Below, in pieces: positions 1 to 4,780 of a stretch of 6,163 bases of DNA (its first letter is position 1; each line of letters opens with the position of its first letter). The position numbers and the translations under genes are program-made. Location of the stretch: positions 1 to 6,163 of the forward strand of contig JAWXUI010000049.1 in NCBI GenBank assembly GCA_044432805.1, read 5' to 3'. Below the pieces are notes generated by a model, which had not been told where the DNA came from, did no database searches, and was given only the letters and a program-made list of their open reading frames with translations. This DNA is from CAYJEO01 sp044432805 (lineage in GTDB: Bacteria > Bacillota_I > Bacilli_A > RF39 > UBA660).

Positions 1-1
1 T

Positions 2-253
2 AATCAAAGAAAAGATATCAAAGAACTTGAAGATGAAATAGGATTTTTAAATTCGACTATTGAATATTTAAAAAAGCTATGGCACAAATTGCTTGATCTA
101 TTATATTCTAAATTTAGAAGCGAGAAAAACGAAGATGCAATATATTCAGAAGTTATTAACAATTTAATTGAAAATGATATTTTAAACAATGAAGATATTG
201 ATTATATAGTCGATCATAAGAAAGACAAAAGCAAAAATTATTTTGAATTATAA
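2..253 (+). CDS. C-terminal end of a probable Pre/MobV plasmid mobilisation (relaxase) protein, partial
   Basis: An open frame runs in from the left edge and stops with TAA at 251-253, so only the last 83 residues are present. They begin with a charged heptad-like segment (KDIKELEDEIGFL) typical of a coiled coil. A Trp/Leu/Phe-rich amphipathic helix follows (KKLWHKLLDLLYSKF), then an acidic end with LIENDILNNEDIDYI. From knowledge of the family, this order (coiled coil, 'LWHK' helix, acidic 'D.I.DDDI' tail) matches the C-terminus of many Pre/MobV mobilisation proteins of Gram-positive plasmids. The relaxase catalytic domain would lie outside the window, so nicking activity cannot be judged here. 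If correct, the window sits on a mobilisable plasmid or an integrated copy of one. The alternative is another coiled-coil protein of a mobile element. Confidence 0.55.
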   Translation, partial: NQRKDIKELEDEIGFLNSTIEYLKKLWHKLLDLLYSKFRSEKNEDAIYSEVINNLIENDILNNEDIDYIVDHKKDKSKNYFEL

Positions 254-264
254 AATTTAAGAAT

Positions 265-283
265 AAAGTGATACTTTTTGTTT
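265..283 (+). terminator. weak possible intrinsic terminator after the mob-like gene
   Basis: AAAGT (265-269) and ACTTT (273-277) can pair across a 3-nt loop, followed by a T-rich tract TTGTTT. The stem is only 5 bp and mostly A/T, so efficiency would be low. Its position just after the stop at 253 and before the next promoter is suitable. Confidence 0.3.
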
Positions 284-308
284 AATTATAAGTTTAACAT
301 GATATAAT
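278..308 (+). promoter_or_regulatory. extended -10 promoter of the restriction-modification operon
   Basis: TATAAT at 303-308 is preceded by TG at 300-301, giving a perfect extended -10 element (TGNTATAAT). The -35 is poor: TTGTTT at 278-283 is 19 nt away, and TTTAAT at 281-286 is 16 nt away. Extended -10 promoters often tolerate a weak -35. Transcription would start near 315, leaving a leader of about 40 nt before the methyltransferase ATG at 356. The 9-mer AATTTAATT occurs at 306-314 and again at 321-329, straddling the predicted start point, and could be an operator. Confidence 0.65.
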
Positions 309-355
309 TTAATTGAAAGAAATTTAATTAATGCATATTATAAGGAGTTGAGATA

Positions 356-1294
356 ATGAGTAATTTTAAATTCATAGATTTATTTGCTGGTATAGGAGGA
401 ATTAGAAGGCCGTTTCAAAAACTAGGAGGAGAATGTGTTTTTTCTTCTGAAATAGATAAATTTTCGATTGCGACATACGAAGCCAACTGGGGAGAAAAAC
501 CCAGCGGTGATATAACTAAAATTGATGCTAAAGATATTCCGAGTTTTGATATATTACTTGCTGGATTTCCTTGTCAAGCTTTTTCGATGGCTGGAAAAAG
601 ACAAGGCTTTAATGATACTAGAGGAACGATGTTTTTTGAAGTAGAAAGAATTTTAGAAGAACATAAACCACAATGTTTTATGTTAGAAAATGTTAAAGGA
701 TTATTAAGTCATGACAAAGGAAACACATTTAAAACTATGATAGATATTTTAGAAAATAAATTAAAATATAAAATTTATTACGAAGTTTTAAATGCAAAAG
801 ATTTTGGCGTTCCACAAAATAGACAAAGGATTATCATTGTTGGTTTTTTGAATCATAATGTTAAATTTAATTTTCCAAAACCAACTGGCGAAAAAACTAA
901 ATTAGGAAATATTTTAGAGGAAAAAGTTGATGATAAATATACAATTTCGGATAGACTTTGGGCTAGTCATCAACGAAGAAAGGAAGAACATAGAGCTAAA
1001 GGAAATGGTTTTGGTTATTCTATCTTTGATGAAAATTCAGAATATACAAGTACAATATCCGCTAGATATTATAAAGATGGGTCAGAAATTTTAGTAGCGC
1101 AGAAATATAAAAATCCTCGTAAATTAACACCTAGAGAAGCAGCAAGACTACAAGGGTTTCCTGATGATTTCAAATTAGTAGTAAGTGATTTGCAATGTTA
1201 TAAACAATTTGGTAATTCCGTACCAACTAAGATGATAGAAGCTGTAGCCAATAATATAATTAAAGCAATGGAGGAACAAAATGAAAGCATTTAA
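356..1294 (+). CDS. DNA (cytosine-5) methyltransferase, Dcm/EcoRII-like, of a type II restriction-modification system
   Basis: This enzyme transfers a methyl group from S-adenosylmethionine to carbon 5 of cytosine and protects host DNA from the endonuclease encoded next. All core motifs are visible: motif I (D8-LFAGIGG), motif IV with catalytic C73 in GFPCQ, motif VI ENV (111-113), motif VIII QNRQR (154-158), motif IX RLQGFP (264-269) and motif X GNSVP (286-290). The N-terminal GIRRPF and GGECVFSSE, the SARYYKDGSEIL stretch (235-246) and VSDLQCYKQFGNSV (276-289) resemble E. coli Dcm (RARFYKDGAEIL and VSDTQAYRQFGNSV). A CCWGG/CCNGG-type target is therefore a reasonable inference. At 312 residues it is compact but complete. 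The ATG has the SD sequence AAGGAG at 342-347, 8 nt upstream. The gene is first in the operon and overlaps the endonuclease gene by 14 nt. No controller (C) protein gene is seen. Confidence 0.97.
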   Translation: MSNFKFIDLFAGIGGIRRPFQKLGGECVFSSEIDKFSIATYEANWGEKPSGDITKIDAKDIPSFDILLAGFPCQAFSMAGKRQGFNDTRGTMFFEVERILEEHKPQCFMLENVKGLLSHDKGNTFKTMIDILENKLKYKIYYEVLNAKDFGVPQNRQRIIIVGFLNHNVKFNFPKPTGEKTKLGNILEEKVDDKYTISDRLWASHQRRKEEHRAKGNGFGYSIFDENSEYTSTISARYYKDGSEILVAQKYKNPRKLTPREAARLQGFPDDFKLVVSDLQCYKQFGNSVPTKMIEAVANNIIKAMEEQNESI

Positions 1295-2366
1295 TTTATT
1301 TAAAAATAAAAACAAGATAGATGAAATTAAAAACACAAATTTGAATTATTCAATTGATGAAATCTCTTACACAAATAATTTAGAATTTTACACTGTTTTA
1401 AAACAGCTACTTAAATGTCAATTAAGTGAAAGACAATTAATTGATTTTCAAGGACAATTACTACATTCGACATCAGATGGAAATGGCGATATGCTAAGAA
1501 CAATATTATTAGAATCGGGAGTTATCGTAAATACGGGAACAAAAAAATATGATGATTTTTTAGAATTAATTAATTTATTAACTATTGATAATTTTTGTGC
1601 ATGGTTAGATATGGTTGATACCGCTATAGAATTAATGCTTGTAAAGGATTTAATATTACAAGAATCAAAAATGTATGTAAATAATCAATATAAAAAAATT
1701 GTTAATGATGTAGAAGATAAATTAAGTGTTACTTATGATACTGCAAATCTTACACTACCATATGGGCAAAGAGTTATAAGTTCAATGTTGGTTTATGTTA
1801 TAACAAGTGATTTTAGAGATAATGAATATATTTTAGAAGCTAGTAATAAATCAGTAAATGCCTTTAATAACAAAATTATTAATTTAATAGATAAATATAA
1901 TATTAATTGTAACAATATGTTTGATTTAGTTATGGGAGAAAGTACTAATCAAAGTATAAAATCCACTGCGGGGCAATCTTATGAAACAAGGGTTAAACAA
2001 ATGCTGATACCTATTGTTGATGATTTAAAAGGACAAACACATGATAGTAAAATATCTTCTGTTGAATATGATAATATAATTACATTAAATAATAGTACAA
2101 TTGGCGTTAGTGCAAAAAGAACTTTAAGAGAAAGATATAAACAAAACTTTGAAGATGTTGAATTGTTAGATGTAGACAAAATGTTTTTAATAACACTTGG
2201 AGTAGATTTAAATGAAGAAAAATTAAACAATATATTACAAAAAAATGGCCTTTACGTAATAGTGGCAGATGAAATATATCAGTCTAAAATATATCTGAAA
2301 AGTAATAATCGAGTAATTTCTTCAAAAGATTTAACAAGAGAAAAATTGGAATCGATATTATTATGA
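1281..2366 (+). CDS. type II restriction endonuclease, PD-(D/E)XK fold with EcoRII/SsoII-like catalytic core
   Basis: Predicted to cut unmethylated DNA at the site protected by the upstream methyltransferase. The catalytic region lies in the C-terminal third: GQSYETRV with E235, then YDN with D264, then a strand ending SAK with K279, then RTLRERYKQNFED. This resembles the EcoRII core, where the catalytic Lys begins KTTCKDRWRQVLNEA. Here E291 or D292 would take the place of the last acidic residue. A segment beginning FLITLGVDLNEEKL, with LYVIVADEI further on, matches the arrangement after the active site in EcoRII (LATL and LVVP). Residues 1-200 are mostly helical by appearance and not recognised; they may bind DNA or mediate dimerisation. 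GGAGG (1270-1274) inside the methyltransferase gene serves the ATG at 1281, and the genes overlap by 14 nt, so methylase is translated first. Assignment as an endonuclease is firm; specificity is inference. Confidence 0.87.
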   Translation: MKAFNLFKNKNKIDEIKNTNLNYSIDEISYTNNLEFYTVLKQLLKCQLSERQLIDFQGQLLHSTSDGNGDMLRTILLESGVIVNTGTKKYDDFLELINLLTIDNFCAWLDMVDTAIELMLVKDLILQESKMYVNNQYKKIVNDVEDKLSVTYDTANLTLPYGQRVISSMLVYVITSDFRDNEYILEASNKSVNAFNNKIINLIDKYNINCNNMFDLVMGESTNQSIKSTAGQSYETRVKQMLIPIVDDLKGQTHDSKISSVEYDNIITLNNSTIGVSAKRTLRERYKQNFEDVELLDVDKMFLITLGVDLNEEKLNNILQKNGLYVIVADEIYQSKIYLKSNNRVISSKDLTREKLESILL

Positions 2367-2734
2367 AAGTCATAACTTTAAAACAACCTTGGGCAACATT
2401 AGTAGCAGAAGGTATTAAACAATACGAATTTAGAAGTTGGAAATATAATTATAGAGGAAAAATACTAATTCATGCAGGAGCAGGCGTTGATAAAGAGAAG
2501 ATGAAAAAATATAAACATCTTAATCTCAATTATCCTAAAAAGAAAATTATTGCAGAAGTTGATATTATTGACTGCATTAAATTAGATGAAGAAAAATCAA
2601 AAGAAATTAACAAACAAAATCCTTTAATATACGGAAATAAAATAAGAGATGGCTACGCTTGGAAATTAGAAAATATTAAAAAAGTTAATATAGGCGAAGA
2701 AATATCAGGTAAACAAGGAATTTGGAATTATTAG
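2363..2734 (+). CDS. ASCH-domain protein co-translated with the restriction endonuclease
   Basis: A 123-residue single-domain protein. Seen directly: LKQPWATLV (6-14), the GxKxxExR signature G17-I-K19-Q-Y-E22-F-R24, W26, then YRGKILIHAG (30-39), a central strand IIAEVDIIDCIKL (62-74), and a C-terminal GYAWKLENI with GKQGIWNY. This pattern defines the ASCH domain, a PUA-like beta-barrel related to EVE and YTH domains that bind modified bases or RNA. E. coli YqfB, a member, hydrolyses N4-acetylcytidine with a Lys in the same position as K19. The start ATG overlaps the endonuclease stop in ATGA, implying tight translational coupling. Its job is unknown. Location in the operon suggests a role tied to restriction, such as recognising modified phage bases or modified nucleosides, but this is inference. 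Domain assignment is confident; substrate is not. Confidence 0.88.
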   Translation: MKVITLKQPWATLVAEGIKQYEFRSWKYNYRGKILIHAGAGVDKEKMKKYKHLNLNYPKKKIIAEVDIIDCIKLDEEKSKEINKQNPLIYGNKIRDGYAWKLENIKKVNIGEEISGKQGIWNY

Positions 2735-2739
2735 AGGAG
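2734..2739 (+). promoter_or_regulatory. ribosome binding site that fixes a TTG start at 2746
   Basis: GAGGAG lies 6 nt before TTG 2746. An earlier in-frame TTG at 2722 lies inside the ASCH gene and has no comparable SD, so 2746 is the better start. The SD begins at the last base of the ASCH stop codon, so the next gene follows after an 11-nt gap. Confidence 0.75.
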
Positions 2740-2745
2740 TTTATT

Positions 2746-3174
2746 TTGGAAATAAAAATTAAAAATAAATACAGTAAAAGTAAAATAAATAAATCAAATA
2801 TTAAACTTAATAAGTTTATAAAATGCAAAAAATTATTAAGAGAAAAAACAAAATCGATTAAGCCATATAATTCAACTGAAAAATTTTTATATGAATCAAA
2901 TCTAAACGAAATAGAAAATAAAGTAAGATATATAAAACCAAATGATAAATACATATATTTAAATAACATATTTTTATTAAACACTATTGCCAAAAAAGAT
3001 TGTACTAATTTATATAATGGAATTTTAAATTTATATAATGATAATTTATTAGAAAACGATATAAACTATAATATTAAAAAAAATGATTTTAAAAAAGCTA
3101 TTCTATCGTTTGAGAATAATAATTATGATAGATTTTTAAAATTATGTTCCCTTTCGCCTAAAAAAAAGAGTTAA
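2746..3174 (+). CDS. lysine/asparagine-rich protein of unknown family; N-terminal part of a frameshifted gene
   Basis: Read from TTG 2746 (well placed SD GAGGAG) this gives 142 residues and stops at TAA 3172-3174. It is strongly basic at the start (KIKNKYSKSKINKS) and then predicted helical (YNSTEKFLYESNLNEI, NDFKKAILSF), with no signal peptide. No known family is recognised. The final codons CCT AAA AAA AAG AGT TAA contain the slippery heptamer A AAA AAG (3162-3168). Slipping back one base avoids the stop and continues GAG TTA AAT in the frame that becomes the next reading frame, giving a protein of about 472 residues. This frame is therefore probably the first third of a longer protein, not an independent gene. 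It is the fourth gene of the restriction-modification operon. Function is unknown; an accessory defence role is suggested by context only. Confidence 0.6.
   Translation: MEIKIKNKYSKSKINKSNIKLNKFIKCKKLLREKTKSIKPYNSTEKFLYESNLNEIENKVRYIKPNDKYIYLNNIFLLNTIAKKDCTNLYNGILNLYNDNLLENDINYNIKKNDFKKAILSFENNNYDRFLKLCSLSPKKKS
3162..3168 (+). promoter_or_regulatory. A AAA AAG slippery heptamer (possible programmed -1 frameshift or transcriptional slippage site)
   Basis: The upstream frame reads AAA AAA AAG across 3160-3168, so the heptamer A AAA AAG is in the exact phase used by the dnaX -1 frameshift signal. It lies in a run of eight A (3160-3167). In the -1 frame there is a TAA at 3159-3161 just before the run, so that frame opens only at the slip point; the original frame ends six bases after it. 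I see no strong downstream stem-loop and no SD-like stimulator just upstream, so slippage by RNA polymerase or a plain indel are real alternatives. Confidence 0.55.
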
Positions 3175-3251
3175 ATAAACTATGCGATTTTGTAGATATT
3201 TGTATATTTAATATTTCAAAAGACACAATAGGAATTGTATTTGAATTAAAA

Positions 3252-4163
3252 ATGACAGATAAATTTAATAATATGATGAATGATATTTTTGAAAGTGATC
3301 CGAAAGTTGAAATAACATATGAAAAATTACGATATAAAAAAAATTGTCTTTATTCACAAAAAGTTGAACCTAAAAAAAATATAATAAATGATCAATACGA
3401 AAATATATTATTAGAAGTCAAATCACAATTTCACGAATTATTTAAAAAATATTTGCCATTACAACTTGATTTTAAAGAATCACCACCAATAAGCTTAAAT
3501 GTTTATAAATCTAATTTTAATATAAAATGCAGAGATGAAGAATATTATTCGAGATTAAATATCTTACATGATTTTGAAGCTGTAGAAGTTGAAGATTTTT
3601 CTGTTTATATAAAAAATTTGAGCAATAGAAAAAAATTTCAAAAAGTAAAGATGTGGTTTAATATTTTGATTAATTATGAAAGGGTTGATAATTCTAACAA
3701 TATGATTTTTTATTTAGAAGATCAAAAACTACTTTTAACATGTACTAGCAATATGATAATAAATTATTTAATATCAACGTTATCATTTTACATGATTACA
3801 GATATGCAAAAAGATTTAACTAAAGAAAAAGCAATTTTATATAATTGCAAAATCAATAAAATGGGGAAAAATTGTAAGCAATATAGCAATTTTATTTTAA
3901 CTTTAAGAAAATATAATATGTTTTTCGAAGGATTACACCTTTATAAAAAAAATAATGTAAATGATTATCTAATAAAAGGCGAAAAAAACATTATTACATT
4001 GTATGAAGAAAAAATAATTGAATGCAAAGAATTAAAAAAAGATTACGAATGCCGATTAAATATAAACAATATTAAATCTACTTCTTCATTAGCTAAAGTT
4101 TCTATAATAGTTGCAATAATTTCATTATTGCTTACTTGTTTAATTAGTTACTTTAAAATCTGA
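3252..4163 (+). CDS. tail-anchored membrane protein of unknown family; C-terminal part of the frameshifted gene
   Basis: From ATG 3252 the frame encodes 303 residues, but it is open without a stop from 3162, and the extra 28 codons (GAG at 3168 onwards) also look like protein (ELNKLCDFVDICIFNISK). ATG 3252 has no usable SD: the nearest AGGA is about 18 nt away. There is no ATG, GTG or TTG in frame between 3168 and 3252. Synthesis through the slip site at 3162-3168 is therefore the favoured explanation, fusing it to the frame starting at 2746. The body is Lys/Asn-rich and mostly soluble in character, with a moderately hydrophobic patch around 158-182 and a charged helical stretch near 240-270. 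Residues 282-300 (VSIIVAIISLLLTCLISY) form a single C-terminal membrane helix with only three residues after it, so most of the protein faces the cytoplasm. No family recognised. Confidence 0.6.
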   Translation: MTDKFNNMMNDIFESDPKVEITYEKLRYKKNCLYSQKVEPKKNIINDQYENILLEVKSQFHELFKKYLPLQLDFKESPPISLNVYKSNFNIKCRDEEYYSRLNILHDFEAVEVEDFSVYIKNLSNRKKFQKVKMWFNILINYERVDNSNNMIFYLEDQKLLLTCTSNMIINYLISTLSFYMITDMQKDLTKEKAILYNCKINKMGKNCKQYSNFILTLRKYNMFFEGLHLYKKNNVNDYLIKGEKNIITLYEEKIIECKELKKDYECRLNINNIKSTSSLAKVSIIVAIISLLLTCLISYFKI

Positions 4164-4178
4164 TTTTTTAAATTTTTA

Positions 4179-4206
4179 TTGTATTTTTTATTAAATGCGT
4201 TATAAT
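4179..4206 (+). promoter_or_regulatory. candidate promoter for a small RNA
   Basis: A perfect -10 hexamer TATAAT at 4201-4206 follows a weak -35 TTGTAT at 4179-4184 with a 16-nt spacer. Transcription would start near 4213, giving a short RNA ending at the terminator at 4286-4310. No coding sequence with a ribosome binding site follows. Confidence 0.45.
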
Positions 4207-4212
4207 TAATAC

Positions 4213-4310
4213 ATCAAATATTTATTTACTTTATTTATTAAAGTGTGCAACACCCTTGTCGTGATTGCTCCAAAAGATAATTCAGTCGAACTTAATAGGT
4301 TCGATTTTTT
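4213..4310 (+). ncRNA. predicted small RNA of about 98 nt, unassigned (possibly an Fst-type antitoxin RNA or plasmid antisense RNA)
   Basis: The unit has a promoter at its left, an internal hairpin and an intrinsic terminator at its right. The hairpin pairs GCAACAC (4247-4253) with GTG (4261-4263) plus TTGC (4265-4268), with one bulged A. Its 7-nt loop CCTTGTC contains CUUG, which fits the YUNR U-turn motif common in antisense RNA loops. Composition from 4243 to 4304 is richer in G and C than the surrounding DNA, a sign of a structured RNA. The layout resembles small antitoxin RNAs of type I (Fst/RNAII-like) systems, but no Fst-like peptide is found nearby on either strand, so the family is open. 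The exact 5' end is estimated from the -10 box. Confidence 0.4.
4286..4310 (+). terminator. intrinsic terminator
   Basis: TCGAAC (4286-4291) pairs perfectly with GTTCGA (4299-4304) across a 7-nt loop that can close by two further pairs, and it is followed directly by six T (4305-4310). It ends the predicted small RNA and may also catch read-through from the operon ending at 4163. On the minus strand there is no T-run, so it works in the + direction. Confidence 0.8.
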
Positions 4311-4330
4311 AGTGTATAAATTATAGATGT

Positions 4331-4665
4331 CCGAATAATAGCTGAATTGAAGCATTTGCAAATTCAAATAAAGGTAAAATTTATATGGGAATAAATGTTG
4401 TAGGAAAAGTTATTGATTTTAATAACGCAAATAATGAGTTAAAAGCTTTAAGTAGTATGATTCATTAAGAGATAAAACCCAATTTAAAATTATATACAAA
4501 AATACATATATATAATCAAGAATAAATTATTATTATAGATATTAATGATACTCCTAACAAACAATATCATAGACGATAATAATAAGAGTATAATATCAGT
4601 TATAAATGGAAAAATATATGTTACGTGTTAAAATAATAACATTGATTGGTTTATATCAATTGTCT
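4331..4665 (+). pseudogene. decayed AlbA_2 (Schlafen-like, divergent AAA-4 associated) DNA-binding domain gene
   Basis: Ignoring stops, the frame beginning at 4349 reads EAFANSNKGKIYMGINVVGK, then a helix ELKALSSMIH, then EIKPNLKLY, IIIIDINDTPNKQY. This matches the AlbA_2 pattern: AFANT-GG-IYIGI-DG-, a helix, I-P-L, a strand of the kind 'dgk.iivI.V', then P.Y. After a frame change near 4590, ISVINGKIYVTC and NNIDWFISIV resemble the domain's YIR-G end. There are in-frame stops at 4343, 4466, 4523 and 4577-4585 and no start or SD, so the gene is clearly dead. Intact relatives are often ATP-binding transcriptional regulators or defence-associated proteins. Only the N-terminal domain, about 110 codons, is left; any helicase-like C-terminal part has been lost. 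This indicates gene turnover in the cassette. Confidence 0.65.
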
Positions 4666-4746
4666 AAGTAATAGTTTTAGAAATTTTCAACTACTACTTC
4701 AAAATAAAAAAATCCGAACTTCTGTCCGATTGTTTCTGATTTAGTT

Positions 4747-4752
4747 TATATT
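4747..4752 (+). promoter_or_regulatory. possible -10 box for the SEFIR/TIR gene
   Basis: TATATT at 4747-4752 lies 28 nt before the ATG at 4781 and 16 nt before the ribosome binding site. The best -35 candidate, TGTCCG at 4723-4728, is poor. An 8-bp inverted repeat arm TTAGACAA (4752-4759) overlaps the box; its partner TTGTCTAA is at 4660-4667. Confidence 0.3.
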
Positions 4753-4780
4753 TAGACAAATTGTAAGTAAGGAGAAGATT

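Noticed and set aside
4..189. Minus-strand frame opposite the mob-like tail
   Set aside because: It is the antisense of a coiled-coil coding sequence and has no start signals.
1979..2230. Minus-strand frames inside the endonuclease gene, the ASCH/unknown region and the SEFIR/TIR gene
   Set aside because: They lie fully opposite well-supported genes, have no ribosome binding sites and give low-complexity Ser/Phe/Leu-rich proteins typical of antisense readings of AT-rich genes.
4155..4176. Possible terminator directly after the tail-anchored frame (AAAAT, CTG, ATTTT then T-rich)
   Set aside because: The stem is A/T only and at most 5-6 bp; such patterns are expected by chance at this base composition.
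4243..4326. A GTG-started frame across the predicted small RNA (about 27 codons containing LVVIAP, reminiscent of Fst-type toxic peptides)
   Set aside because: It has no ribosome binding site, it lacks the long hydrophobic stretch of Fst peptides, and it runs through the terminator hairpin. The RNA structure explains the sequence better.
4711..4730. Repeated TCCGA near 4713 and 4725 looked like a minus-strand terminator with an A-run beside it
   Set aside because: The two copies are direct, not inverted, so they cannot form a stem.
4164..4780. Type III toxin-antitoxin RNA repeats or a CRISPR array in the intergenic region
   Set aside because: No tandem repeats of 20-40 nt are present; the region is explained by one small RNA and one decayed gene.
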